Part shown: piece after piece, positions 1 to 8,975 of the stretch | How positions within the stretch are numbered: position 1 is the stretch's first letter | Layout of the letters: every line of letters starts with the position of its first letter | NCBI GenBank assembly: GCA_047608075.1 | Contig: JBLKRX010000005.1 | Span: forward strand, 1-64,000 | DNA length: 64,000 bases | Reading direction: 5' to 3' | From: Ferdinandcohnia humi_A | Lineage (GTDB): Bacteria; Bacillota; Bacilli; Bacillales; Bacillaceae_L | Translations under genes and position numbers: made by a program | The notes under the pieces: generated by a model | What the model was told of the DNA's origin: nothing | The model's input: only the letters and a program-made list of their open reading frames with translations | The model's database searches: none

Positions 1-35
1 ATTTTTCTGCAATTCCTTTCAAAAATGATAAAAGA

Positions 36-66
36 CATCGAGAGGGAGTGCTCTCGATGCCTTTTG
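36..66. terminator. Bidirectional hairpin terminator
   Basis: A 9-bp perfect stem (CATCGAGAG at 36-44, CTCTCGATG at 51-59) is followed by CTTTT on the plus strand and by CTTTTATCATTTTT on the minus strand. It lies downstream of the ferredoxin gene (minus strand) and of whatever plus-strand gene ends before the window. Confidence 0.8.
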
Positions 67-129
67 TCGACAATCTGAAGTAACTACATGGTAGTTACTC
101 CATTTGTTTTTGTAGTTCTTCTATTTCTC

Positions 130-363
130 TTACCCAAAAAATTCTCTTGCCTTTGCAATTGATCCTACCTCATCATCAGGGACTTCTTCCTCATGAAAAA
201 TGGCATCAACCGGACAAGCGGACACGCAAGCTCCACAATCAATACAAATATCCCCATTGATATAGTACTGGTCAGCACCTTGTTCAATACACTCAACAGG
301 ACAAACCTCTACACACTCAGCTGCCTTTTCATCTTGACAAGGTGAGGTAATTACATACGCCAT
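130..363 (-). CDS. 7Fe-type ferredoxin
   Basis: A 77-residue soluble ferredoxin that carries electrons through two iron-sulfur clusters. The cysteine pattern is C9-x7-C17-x3-C21P-x2-C25 followed by C40-x2-C43-x2-C46-x3-C50P. The wide C-x7-C spacing in the first half is the pattern of [3Fe-4S]/[4Fe-4S] ferredoxins such as the 77-residue Bacillus schlegelii protein, which also shares the AYVIT start and the QYYI and CIDCGAC segments (from memory). The ATG is preceded by GGGGTG. It is monocistronic, with a terminator downstream. The family is certain; the exact redox partner cannot be told from context. Confidence 0.95.
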   Translation of the reverse strand: MAYVITSPCQDEKAAECVEVCPVECIEQGADQYYINGDICIDCGACVSACPVDAIFHEEEVPDDEVGSIAKAREFFG

Positions 364-535
364 TCTTTCACCCCATTCCTGTACTTTTTAGATAGACAAA
401 GATTTTGCTTACTACAAACTATGTTACGTGCTCAGCAAATATGTCCTTTTAAAATAACAATTACAATTTAAGTTGGCTGTAACAAAGGTAAACTAGATAA
501 AGAGGAAAAACGCTTACGAGTTACGAATTAAATAA

Positions 536-660
536 GAAAAGCGCAAGCGCCTTGCTCACCCTGACAAGCAAATGTTCTGTGGCAAAAAAAGTCTCTCATT
601 GACTTTTCATCGCAACACGTTTATGACCTTGAGGGGGTAGTCGCTGGAGCTGGACATTGA
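536..660. repeat. Dispersed repeat family R1, copy 1
   Basis: A non-coding stretch that begins GAAAAGCGCAAGCGCC and contains GACAAGCAAATGTTCTGTGG. The same blocks in the same order recur at about 20656-20835. It fills most of the 364-736 gap upstream of the alcohol dehydrogenase gene; the rest of the gap shows nothing recognisable. It is a REP/MITE-like element of the kind common in Bacillaceae, and no protein is encoded. Confidence 0.75.
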
Positions 661-736
661 AAACTAAGTTCAAAATTTTATACTTTCTTTACTTTTAAGA
701 AAGGAATATTTTTTGGATGAAAAGTGAGGAATACAC

Positions 737-1936
737 ATGTACAAAATGTATTGCAGGACATACCAAGGAGTTTTCAAGATAGCAGCAAGATTCCTTCCAT
801 GGAGAAAGCCGGAAGTTCTCCAAGGTGAGAAAAGCTTACTTCAACTCCCAAAGCTAATAAAAAGCAAGGGTATCCAAAGCGTTTTAATTGTAACTGACAA
901 AGGCATCATCTCAATTGGATTGATGGATGAACTTTTACAAGGCTTGCAAAAGGAAGGTGTTGCTGCTGTTATATACGATAAGACCGTTCCAAATCCTACA
1001 ATAGATAATATCGAAGAAGCACTAGAGTTATATAAATCCCGCCATTGCAAGGGGATCATTGCGTTCGGCGGAGGATCTCCTATGGATTGTGCAAAGGGGG
1101 TTTGTGCGCGGATTGCAAGACCTGATAAAACGTTGACTCAATTAAAAGGACAATTAAAGGTATGGAAGGAAATCCCTCCCCTCTTTGCTGTACCAACAAC
1201 TGCTGGTACAGGAAGTGAAGCTACAGTTGCAGCTGTCATTTCGAATAGTGAGACACATGAAAAGTATGCAATCAACGATATGTCATTAATTCCGCACTAT
1301 GCAGTGCTTGATCCTTTGCTTACTGTAAAACTACCGCCTCATATCACGTCAACAACAGGTATTGATGCATTAACCCATGCGGTTGAAGCGTATATAGGTA
1401 GAAGCAATACACCTGAAACTCTAAAATGTAGTATGGATGCAGTAAAGCTTATCTTTGAAAATATTTACGAAGCCTATTCCAATGGAACAAATCTCACAGC
1501 GCGTAAAAATATGCAGGAGGCTGCTTATTTAGCTGGGGTTGCTTTCACACGTGCATATGTAGGTTATGTACATGCAATTGCACATACGCTCGGAGGTTTT
1601 TATTCTGTGCCTCATGGACTAGCAAATGCGATTATCCTCCCTTATGTATTGGAGTATTATGGAGAGTCCGTGCATAAGCAGTTGGCTGAGCTTGCTGATT
1701 TAATAGGAGTAGGAAGAAAGTTTAACACTCAAGAGCAAAAAGCAAAAGCCTTCATAGAGGCTATAAAAGAGCTTACTCAAAAAATGGCTATCCCAAATAA
1801 GGTTAGTGGAATGCTCGAAAGTGATATTCCATTGATGGTCGAACGTGCATATAAAGAGGCAAATCCATTGTACCCGGTACCCAAAATTTTATCGAGAGAG
1901 GATTTAACTACTCTTTACTATCAAATTAAAGAATGA
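737..1936 (+). CDS. Iron-containing alcohol dehydrogenase
   Basis: A 399-residue group III alcohol dehydrogenase expected to interconvert alcohols and aldehydes with NAD(P). The nucleotide-binding motif GGGSPMD lies at 111-117 and TTAGTGSE at 154-161. The predicted metal ligands are D210, H214, H279 and H293, and their spacing (63 and 14 residues between the histidines) equals that of E. coli FucO. Length is normal for the family. A GTGAGGA ribosome binding site precedes the ATG. The gene stands alone and ends in a strong hairpin. The N-terminal 30 residues are not part of the typical domain; substrate is unknown. Confidence 0.93.
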   Translation: MYKMYCRTYQGVFKIAARFLPWRKPEVLQGEKSLLQLPKLIKSKGIQSVLIVTDKGIISIGLMDELLQGLQKEGVAAVIYDKTVPNPTIDNIEEALELYKSRHCKGIIAFGGGSPMDCAKGVCARIARPDKTLTQLKGQLKVWKEIPPLFAVPTTAGTGSEATVAAVISNSETHEKYAINDMSLIPHYAVLDPLLTVKLPPHITSTTGIDALTHAVEAYIGRSNTPETLKCSMDAVKLIFENIYEAYSNGTNLTARKNMQEAAYLAGVAFTRAYVGYVHAIAHTLGGFYSVPHGLANAIILPYVLEYYGESVHKQLAELADLIGVGRKFNTQEQKAKAFIEAIKELTQKMAIPNKVSGMLESDIPLMVERAYKEANPLYPVPKILSREDLTTLYYQIKE

Positions 1937-1950
1937 ACTCATGAAAATTA

Positions 1951-1994
1951 TTAAACTATCCTAAAAGAAAGTAGTTCCTTTTAGGATAGTTTAA
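1951..1994. terminator. Bidirectional terminator between convergent genes
   Basis: A long near-perfect inverted repeat, with arms of 17 bases (1951-1967 and 1978-1994) around a 10-base loop. It is placed between the alcohol dehydrogenase gene (plus) and the acetyltransferase gene (minus). The A/T-rich arm ends give U-tracts on both transcripts. Confidence 0.85.
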
Positions 1995-1998
1995 CAAT

Positions 1999-2547
1999 TC
2001 ACTTATTATAATCTCTTCGTAGGTAGGAAAGCATTACCAAATCGTCATATTTTCCGGAAGTACGTTCATATTCTTTAAGAATACCTTCCTCGTTGAAACC
2101 TACCTTTTTTAGTAATCGAAGTGAAGCTATGTTTTCTTGTTCTACTAAAGCCTGTATTCTATTAATCTCATAGGTAGTGAAGCCATAATGAATCACAGCT
2201 TCTAACGCTTCTCTCATTATCCCTTTATTCCAGTGTTCCTTTGCTAGCTCATAACCTACTTCTGCTCGATTATGCCTTTTCTCCCAATTCAGAAAACCAC
2301 AGGAACCTATGATTATATCTGTCCCCTTAAGAGTGATTCCCCAGCGGATACCTACGTTGGATTCAAAGATAGAGCCGTACCATTCTATTTCTTCCAGGGC
2401 TTCATCTTCAGATTCAAACGGAGCCAGTCCATAATACTTCATAACTTCGGGGTCCGACAGATATGTAAATATATCGGAACTGTCTTCTTGTGTAATTTGT
2501 CGTAACACTAATCTTTCTGTATTCAAAATTGGAAAAAGCTCACTCAT
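1999..2547 (-). CDS. GNAT acetyltransferase, RimJ/RimL type
   Basis: A 182-residue acetyl-CoA-dependent N-acetyltransferase. It opens with the ERLVLRQI segment typical of the RimJ/RimL subfamily and carries the acetyl-CoA loop region EHWNKGIM at about 103-110. The C-terminal part has NIASLRLLKKVGF, the family's conserved helix-strand region. An AGAGGAAA ribosome binding site precedes the ATG. It is monocistronic, convergent with the alcohol dehydrogenase. The substrate (ribosomal protein, small molecule or antibiotic) cannot be predicted. Confidence 0.88.
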   Translation of the reverse strand: MSELFPILNTERLVLRQITQEDSSDIFTYLSDPEVMKYYGLAPFESEDEALEEIEWYGSIFESNVGIRWGITLKGTDIIIGSCGFLNWEKRHNRAEVGYELAKEHWNKGIMREALEAVIHYGFTTYEINRIQALVEQENIASLRLLKKVGFNEEGILKEYERTSGKYDDLVMLSYLRRDYNK

Positions 2548-2613
2548 TATCTTGTTTCCTCTTCTTTTGATTGGTTTTTATTTACCAATTATACCATTAA
2601 TTCACACAAAAGA

Positions 2614-2640
2614 GCCCTACAAAAGGTCATTTTGTAGGGC
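2614..2640 (-). terminator. Terminator of the RND pump gene
   Basis: An 11-bp perfect stem (GCCCTACAAAA / TTTTGTAGGGC) with a 5-base loop, just downstream of the stop codon of the pump gene. On the minus strand it is followed by TCTTTTGTG. Confidence 0.85.
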
Positions 2641-2650
2641 AGCTTATCAA

Positions 2651-5600
2651 TTAATTTTCCTGAATTTCTTTACGGTTCTTTTTGAACATTTTAGATAATA
2701 CCTCATATACGATTGGTACAATAAGTAGTGTTAACAATGTTGAACTTGCTAAACCACCGATAACGGTAATTCCAAGACCCTTGGAGATTAAACCGCCACC
2801 TCCCGCACCAAATACTAATGGAAGTAATGCACCAATTGTTGCAATGGCTGTCATTAAAATTGGTCGTAGACGAGTTGTACCCGCTTCTAAAATTGCTTCA
2901 CGCATTGTCATTCCATCTCGTTCCATATGAATAATACGGTCAACTAAGACAATTGCGTTCGTTACAACGATACCAATTAACATTAATAGACCCATCATTA
3001 CAGATACGGAGATTGTTTCATCTGCAATTAATAATCCAACAAATGAACCGATTACCGCAAACGGCAATGAGAATAAAATTGCGAACGGTGCAACCCCTTC
3101 ACCAAAGGTTACTACAAGGATGAAATAAACGATCGCTACTGCGGCAAGCATCGCTAAACCGAGTTGTGTAAATGTTTCAGTCATATCTGCCTGAACACCA
3201 GCAACACCAACAGTAACACCCTTTGGAAGTTTTAATTCATCAATTTCCTTATCTAGTTCTGATGTAGTTTTTGAAATATCATCGCCTAGAATTGTACCTG
3301 AAACAGTAGCATAGTACTCACCTTTACTACGTGCAAGCGTGTTTAACGTAGTGCCTTCCTCAACAGTTACAAGCTCAGAAAGTGGCATGGTTGTGCCTAG
3401 TGCCGTTGGTACTGGTGTAGCTAAGATATCGTCAATGGATTTTGGTTGCTCAGTTTGTTCTTGTTGAACGATAACTTCTAAAGAGTTACCTTCTTTTTCA
3501 ATTGTTGTTAATACTTCTTGAGTTCTGTTTGGATTTAACATCATGACAATCTGACCTGCTGTTAACCCATGTTGTAGTAAATCTTCTTGTTCTACCTTAA
3601 ATGTATATTCTACATAAGGATCCTCTGCACTCGAAGATACATCTTCCAATCCGTCATTTTCCTTCATAACGTCTTCTACCATTTTCACTGCTTCGTTAAG
3701 CTTATCTAAATCTTCGCTGTAGAATGTATAGCTAACTTCATTTGTTGCCATCGACATCGATGAGAAGTTTTGGCTCTTCCATTCTCCTGATTGCCCAATA
3801 TTGAATACATAGTCCTCAATATCTTCACGAACTTCTGGGAAGTTTTCCATGTCAGGATCAAAGATAAGGTACATTAAAGCTCCATCTCCGCCGCCGCCCA
3901 TCATCGCAGCCATCGGGTCTCCTTCTTCCATGACAGATAACTGAAGAATATCTATATCATTACGTTTTAGAAGCTCTTCTTCAACAGCCTCAACGTTTGC
4001 TAATGTTTCCTCCATTAACTCACCAGTAGCTGGTGTGTAGGTGAGATACATTACTTTTTCTTCTTCACTGCCCATAAAACTAAAACCAATTAATGGAGTT
4101 AACGCTAAACTGCCGACTAATAACACAATCGAAATAATGGAGGTAATTACTTTATGATTAAGAGACCAATTCAGGATTCCCTTATACCAATTAGCCAACT
4201 TACCTGCCTCTTCATGCTTAACCTCTGTCTTTTCACTATATAGCTTCTTCTTAAATAGGAAGTGAGACAATGCAGGTACCACTGTAATCGCCACTAGTAA
4301 AGAAGCTCCAAGTGCAAATGTCATTGTTAAAGCAAACGGCACGAACAGTTCTCCAACCATACCACCAACAAAAATAAGCGGCGCAAATACTGCAACAGTT
4401 ACTAATGTTGAAGATAAAATAGGCTTGAACATTTCGATTGTAGCTTCGCGAATTAGTGCTCTACCATTTAGTTTTTCTTCTTTTAGATGTAAACGTCGGT
4501 ATATATTCTCAACAACTACGATAGAATCATCGATTACACGACCAATTGCAACCGTAACTGCTCCGAGTGTCATAAGGTTTAAAGTAATATCTAACCAGTG
4601 CAGTAACAGCAATGCCATAAAAATTGAAACTGGTATTGATACAATTGAAATAATCGTTGATTTAAAGTTACGTAAGAATAGAAGAATGATTAATACCGCA
4701 ATTAATCCACCAAATAATGCCTTTTCAACCATTGTTGAAACTGATTTTTCAATTGGTGCACCTTGGTCTAGGGATACGTCGATAACTAGTCCTTCAATGT
4801 TCTTCTCTTCTTCTTCAATTAAATCCTTCACTTCGTTAACTACGTCAACTGTATTAGCCTGTTGACCTTTTACTATCTGAATTGCGATAGCATCCTTTCC
4901 ATTTGTACGTGAAACAGATTGTACTCTACCAACTTCTTCAATTGTGGCAATGTCACTAAGCTTCACAAATGGAACCGGATTTTGTTCTGATGGTGTTACA
5001 GGAATAAGCATATTCTTTAACTCATCGGCTGTCATGAACTTGCCGTCAACAGAAACTGCTTGTTCTCCCTCTTCAAACTCGTATAAACCTAATGAAACAG
5101 CTAGATCACTCGCTTGGATCATTTGCTTTACCGAATCCTCAGTTAATCCAAGCTCCTTCATTTTGGCTTCATTATACGTTAACTGGATTTCCTCGATATG
5201 TTGACCGGTAATCGTAGCAGATGCTACACCATCAAGTTTATCGATTTTTGGAAGAATGATTTCTTCTACTGTTGAAGTTAATTCAACGATATTCTCAGTT
5301 GTGCTACTAATACTTAGAGCAACTACTGGCATCATGTTCATACTAATTGCAGTTATGACAGGTTCTTCCGCACCTTCAGGCAGATTCACCGCATCCAATG
5401 CTGAACGTAAAGCACGATTTGCCTCGTCCATATCTTCACCGTATTCATACTCAACCTGTAAGCTTGCCATGTTTGAGTATGAACTTGAATAAACAGCCTT
5501 AACTCCTTCTAGGCCTTCTATCGCCTTCTCTAAAGGCATCGAGACATCCTCCATTACTTTTTCAGGAGTTGCTCCAGGATAAACATCCATTACCATTAAG

Positions 5601-5734
5601 TAAGGAATAGAGATATTCGGAATTGTTTCTGTTTTCATTTGTGTACCTGAATAGATACCAGATACTGTAATAATAATGGTTAGTAACCATACTGCTAGTT
5701 TATTTCGTAAAACAAAATTGACTATACCTTTCAC
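2651..5734 (-). CDS. swrC: RND efflux pump, SwrC (YerP)-like
   Basis: A resistance-nodulation-division inner membrane pump of about 1027 residues. The first membrane helix follows directly on the N-terminus, then comes a large extracellular domain, a TM4 with the paired aspartates (GRVIDDSIVVVEN) needed for proton relay, and a second half with the same layout. The position of the AcrB TM10 lysine appears to be threonine (GIVVTNAIVLVDR). In B. subtilis SwrC is needed for surfactin tolerance and swarming. I prefer the GTG at 5734, which follows AGGGTAGGTG, because it starts at VKGIVNFVLRNK and leaves the operator free; an upstream ATG at 5770 is also open. It is divergent from the TetR gene, which probably represses it. 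Confidence 0.9.
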   Translation of the reverse strand: MKGIVNFVLRNKLAVWLLTIIITVSGIYSGTQMKTETIPNISIPYLMVMDVYPGATPEKVMEDVSMPLEKAIEGLEGVKAVYSSSYSNMASLQVEYEYGEDMDEANRALRSALDAVNLPEGAEEPVITAISMNMMPVVALSISSTTENIVELTSTVEEIILPKIDKLDGVASATITGQHIEEIQLTYNEAKMKELGLTEDSVKQMIQASDLAVSLGLYEFEEGEQAVSVDGKFMTADELKNMLIPVTPSEQNPVPFVKLSDIATIEEVGRVQSVSRTNGKDAIAIQIVKGQQANTVDVVNEVKDLIEEEEKNIEGLVIDVSLDQGAPIEKSVSTMVEKALFGGLIAVLIILLFLRNFKSTIISIVSIPVSIFMALLLLHWLDITLNLMTLGAVTVAIGRVIDDSIVVVENIYRRLHLKEEKLNGRALIREATIEMFKPILSSTLVTVAVFAPLIFVGGMVGELFVPFALTMTFALGASLLVAITVVPALSHFLFKKKLYSEKTEVKHEEAGKLANWYKGILNWSLNHKVITSIISIVLLVGSLALTPLIGFSFMGSEEEKVMYLTYTPATGELMEETLANVEAVEEELLKRNDIDILQLSVMEEGDPMAAMMGGGGDGALMYLIFDPDMENFPEVREDIEDYVFNIGQSGEWKSQNFSSMSMATNEVSYTFYSEDLDKLNEAVKMVEDVMKENDGLEDVSSSAEDPYVEYTFKVEQEDLLQHGLTAGQIVMMLNPNRTQEVLTTIEKEGNSLEVIVQQEQTEQPKSIDDILATPVPTALGTTMPLSELVTVEEGTTLNTLARSKGEYYATVSGTILGDDISKTTSELDKEIDELKLPKGVTVGVAGVQADMTETFTQLGLAMLAAVAIVYFILVVTFGEGVAPFAILFSLPFAVIGSFVGLLIADETISVSVMMGLLMLIGIVVTNAIVLVDRIIHMERDGMTMREAILEAGTTRLRPILMTAIATIGALLPLVFGAGGGGLISKGLGITVIGGLASSTLLTLLIVPIVYEVLSKMFKKNRKEIQEN

Positions 5735-5783
5735 TGTTACACCTACCCTTAATTGACTTATAAGACTCAAGTAATTATAATAA

Positions 5784-5797
5784 TGACTAATTGGTCA
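5784..5797. promoter_or_regulatory. Palindromic TetR-type operator
   Basis: TGACTAATTGGTCA is a 14-bp palindrome with a single mismatched pair, centred between the divergent pump and TetR genes. The layout (palindrome in the shared promoter region) is the standard one for local TetR repressors. That this TetR protein binds it is inferred. Confidence 0.7.
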
Positions 5798-5839
5798 TTT
5801 GTCAATTTAATTACTTTGACCAAAGGGGCGGTGAAAAAT

Positions 5840-6673
5840 ATGTTAAAAAGACAGTTAATCATGGAAAAAGCGTTAGAATTATTTGCAAAACAAGGATTCG
5901 AAGCAACCTCTGTTCAACAAATAACAGAGCAGTGCGGTATTTCAAAGGGCGCATTTTATTTATCATTCAAATCAAAGGATGAATTAATTCTAGCGTTGAT
6001 TGATCACTTTATGGCTCAAATTATTTCCGATGTTGACCACTTAGTCAAAAATACCATAAAAAGTGAAAAGCTATTATATGAATTTTATTTCCTAACATTT
6101 TCATCCTTTCAAAAGCATACAGATTTTGCAAAGATACTTATCACAGAACAGTCACAATTTGTTAACAAAGAACTTCTCTTAAAGACTAAATACTATGATC
6201 ATTTGATTGATAAAAACATATTATCATTGATTGACCGACTTTATGGAGAAGAAAGAATTTCAACCAAATATGATTTGCTATATAGTATAAAAGGCTTTAT
6301 GCGTACTTATTCAGAACTATTTTTGTTCTATAAATTGCCAATCGATATGGACTTACTATGTAAATCTCTTGTTGAGAAAACAAACTTACTAGCTCGACAA
6401 ACGACAATCCCTTTTATAAACCAAGAGTTAATTGACATTCTAAATTGTCCAATCCATGAGGAAGTATCAAAGGAACAATTACTTAAAACAATTGAACAAA
6501 AACTAGAAGAAATTGAGGAATCCATTGAAAAAGAATCCTTACAACTACTCAAGCAACACCTAACCAACCCTAGCCTAAGCCCCGCTATCGTAAAAGGCTT
6601 ACTAGAAAACATCCGAAACCACCCCCACTGCAAATGGATAACCTACCAACTACGCAACTACTATCAACTTTGA
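5840..6673 (+). CDS. TetR/AcrR family repressor of the RND pump
   Basis: A 277-residue TetR-type regulator. The DNA-binding domain spans about residues 1-50 with the helix-turn-helix around FAKQGFEATSVQQITEQCGI and SKGAFYLSFKSKDEL. The remainder is a larger than usual ligand/dimer domain with a Glu/Leu-rich C-terminal section. The start at ATG 5840 is chosen because GGGGCGGTG lies just upstream; the reading frame stays open to 5753 but that part overlaps the operator. It is divergent from the swrC-like gene and presumably its repressor. A R2 repeat begins at the base after the stop codon. Confidence 0.9.
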   Translation: MLKRQLIMEKALELFAKQGFEATSVQQITEQCGISKGAFYLSFKSKDELILALIDHFMAQIISDVDHLVKNTIKSEKLLYEFYFLTFSSFQKHTDFAKILITEQSQFVNKELLLKTKYYDHLIDKNILSLIDRLYGEERISTKYDLLYSIKGFMRTYSELFLFYKLPIDMDLLCKSLVEKTNLLARQTTIPFINQELIDILNCPIHEEVSKEQLLKTIEQKLEEIEESIEKESLQLLKQHLTNPSLSPAIVKGLLENIRNHPHCKWITYQLRNYYQL

Positions 6674-6751
6674 ACCAGGGGGACGGTTCTCTCGGTTCTT
6701 TTTTGGGGAGAACCACAGGAACCACAGGGACGGTTCTTCTGGTACATTTTT
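6674..6751. repeat. Dispersed repeat family R2, copy 1
   Basis: It runs from ACCAGGGGGACGGTTCT to CTTCTGGTACATTTTT. Outer ends ACCAG/CTGGT form a short inverted repeat and the core GGGACGGTTCT occurs twice. The first 36 bases and the last 25 bases are identical to copy 3 at 15530-15601, in the same orientation. It is non-coding. Confidence 0.85.
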
Positions 6752-6822
6752 GCATGTAACTATTATCTTATTTTTATTCATTCGTTTGTCCCAAGAGGAA
6801 TGTCCCTGTAGTTGACACTGGT

Positions 6823-7512
6823 TTAATAACCATTGTCACCTCCCTCATCAAATGAATGGTTGATATCAAATGATGTACTATCAAATGAGTCATCAAAATC
6901 AGTTGGATCATCCTCATATAATTCATACTCAAAGTCGCTTTGGATGGCATCCATTGGATCATCAACTATGTGGTGATAATCGATATCGACCTGAATGTCT
7001 GTTCCAGGGTGTTCATATGGATTACGAGGCTCCATGTCCTCAGCAGAATGAAGTTGTGTATGGTAATAATGAGTATTTTCTTCGAGTTCAGTATTAAGCT
7101 GTATAGTATCATTCAAGCGATTCATATCCTCGAGTATATCTAGCTGTTGATGATGATTACTATGTTCTTCAAATATTTGTTGCTGATAATTCAACATATC
7201 CTGATCCTCTAACAACATCTGCTGCAGTCTTTTATCTTCCTCTTGCAGATGTTGAATTTGCTTAAGAAGCTCCTGATCCTGTTCTTGTTGGAAAGTCTGT
7301 TGTTGGTAAAGAAACTCCTCAACTTGAGCGTCCGTTTCAAAGACTTGTTCCTCTTCATTGGTCACTCTTATCTCAGAATGATCGTCTTTTGAAAATGAAC
7401 CCTCTTCCGTATTCCCCACACCTTGTATATTTGATTCTCCTTCTCGCTTTATTTGAGTAAAGTAATACCCACCAATGCCAAGCGTTAAAATAATGAATAG
7501 TATAAGTCCCAT
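6823..7512 (-). CDS. Membrane-anchored glutamine-rich coiled-coil protein
   Basis: About 229 residues, no family recognised. It has an N-terminal hydrophobic segment (residues 2-19, signal anchor), then a Glu/Ser-rich linker, then a Gln/Glu-rich coiled-coil stretch (about 65-125) and a His/Asp-rich, strongly acidic tail ending in Gly/Asp. The ATG at 7512 has a perfect AGGAGG seven bases upstream; an upstream TTG in the same frame overlaps that site and was rejected. It is divergent from the WYL genes, with which it shares a 104-bp promoter region. The composition suggests a scaffold or surface-associated protein, but this is not established. Confidence 0.75.
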   Translation of the reverse strand: MGLILFIILTLGIGGYYFTQIKREGESNIQGVGNTEEGSFSKDDHSEIRVTNEEEQVFETDAQVEEFLYQQQTFQQEQDQELLKQIQHLQEEDKRLQQMLLEDQDMLNYQQQIFEEHSNHHQQLDILEDMNRLNDTIQLNTELEENTHYYHTQLHSAEDMEPRNPYEHPGTDIQVDIDYHHIVDDPMDAIQSDFEYELYEDDPTDFDDSFDSTSFDINHSFDEGGDNGY

Positions 7513-7616
7513 CTCATTTCCTCCTAACAATTTTTAGTCAATATGCTATATTAAAATCATAAAATAGGAATTACTCTTTTGATAGGACATTTGGAGTAAA
7601 GTTTAGGAGGATATAT

Positions 7617-8975
7617 GTGCAGGAACAAACGAATATAAAGAAAAGACAGGAGATACTTCGCTCTTTTTTTGTCTACAATGGTGTTCATGATCTAAACTAC
7701 TTGATGGAAATGCTTGGTGTTTCTGAATCTACCTATTATAAAACATTAAGAGAGATGATAGATTTGCTCTATAATGATGAAATCTCCGGGGCTAGTCAGT
7801 TGTCGAACAGACAAGCAATTCACAACCGAGTTAAATATGACCCTTATCATAGCATGCAGAATTTCCTAGGAAGATTATACCAAGCTGAAAAAATTGAAGA
7901 TAAGGCTACTGTACGCTACGGCCTACTATTGAAATTACTAGATTATTATGGAGAATTATCTACCTCTGAACTGGAAAAGAGGTTAGGGTCACATTATCTA
8001 AAACGAAACGACTTCGATAAAGCTTTGTTAGACAAAAGAGGAATCCGACGTTATACAGACGTTCTATTAACAGAAGGAATGATTTCAAATACAAACAGGA
8101 AAGAGGGTAAAACTATTAAGAGCTTTTTTGAGCTCAACCACTTTTTTGACCATTTTAAAGAGGATGAATTACTAGACTTATATGCTTTCATAACCTATTG
8201 TACATATGCGGAAATCCCTGCAGCGCCAGGCTTTCTTTTGCTGGAAAAGCTGAAAAAGCATATGGTGGAGCGTACTTTTATAGACCCCGAAAAGCTTGAT
8301 CATACGATTTACCAGTATCCTTATTGTGGAAGAGTGCTAGATGAATATATGTGCTATGAGCTCTTTCCAATGGTGGAAAAAGGTCGGAGTGTTACAATTC
8401 GCTATTCTCCAGTTAAGGAGCAGAAAAAAAAGGTAGTCCATACAGCCATGAGTTCAGAGAATGACAAGATTACGATGGTACCTCTTAAGATTATTTTTGA
8501 TTACCATTTTGCACGTTGGTATGTTCTTGGAATGCCGCTGGATGCCAAGCCTGGCGAGGAGCTCCATCGATATCGAATCGATTATATTAGTCATATTTCT
8601 CCTGGAAAACCTGTTCCAGACGACAAGTTAGTCGAGCTACGCGAACAATGTGAGCATGAATTGGAGCATTCCTGGTGTATAACTTATACACCAAATCTGA
8701 CTAAGGTAAAGGTGCTCTTTAAGTTTGATCAAATAGCAGACCAGGAAAATTTTATAAAAAAAAGAGTCAAAGAACAAGGCCAGTGGGGAAAAATCCTTGA
8801 GGAATACGAGGATGGAAGCTTTTTATGGGAAATCACTGTCCGTGGTTTTTCCGAGATTACCCCTTGGATAAGAAGCTTTGGAAGAGGCGCAGTAGTCCTT
8901 GAACCAAAGGAATTCAAAGAGAAAATGAAGGATGATTGGAAGGCGGTGCTGTCTCAGTATGAACCTTGTGAATAA
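7617..8975 (+). CDS. WYL-domain transcriptional regulator (first of a pair)
   Basis: A 452-residue protein with an N-terminal helical, probably DNA-binding part (LMEMLGVSESTYYKTLREM near 25-45) and a C-terminal WYL domain at about 255-340 (TIRYSP, then FARWYVLGMP, then HRYRIDYI). WYL domains sense nucleic-acid or other ligands and often control defence or DNA-damage genes. The GTG start at 7617 has AGGAGG six bases upstream. Its 3' end overlaps the start of the next WYL gene by 17 bases, so the two are translationally coupled. They converge on the PIN/HEPN operon. Confidence 0.85.
   Translation: MQEQTNIKKRQEILRSFFVYNGVHDLNYLMEMLGVSESTYYKTLREMIDLLYNDEISGASQLSNRQAIHNRVKYDPYHSMQNFLGRLYQAEKIEDKATVRYGLLLKLLDYYGELSTSELEKRLGSHYLKRNDFDKALLDKRGIRRYTDVLLTEGMISNTNRKEGKTIKSFFELNHFFDHFKEDELLDLYAFITYCTYAEIPAAPGFLLLEKLKKHMVERTFIDPEKLDHTIYQYPYCGRVLDEYMCYELFPMVEKGRSVTIRYSPVKEQKKKVVHTAMSSENDKITMVPLKIIFDYHFARWYVLGMPLDAKPGEELHRYRIDYISHISPGKPVPDDKLVELREQCEHELEHSWCITYTPNLTKVKVLFKFDQIADQENFIKKRVKEQGQWGKILEEYEDGSFLWEITVRGFSEITPWIRSFGRGAVVLEPKEFKEKMKDDWKAVLSQYEPCE

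Noticed and set aside
4425..4865. Plus-strand frames of 80-146 codons opposite the RND pump gene
   Set aside because: They have no ribosome binding sites or family features and mirror the codon structure of the real gene on the other strand.
6774..6965. Minus-strand frame near the end of the Q-rich protein gene
   Set aside because: It overlaps the better-supported gene in another frame, and has no start signal.
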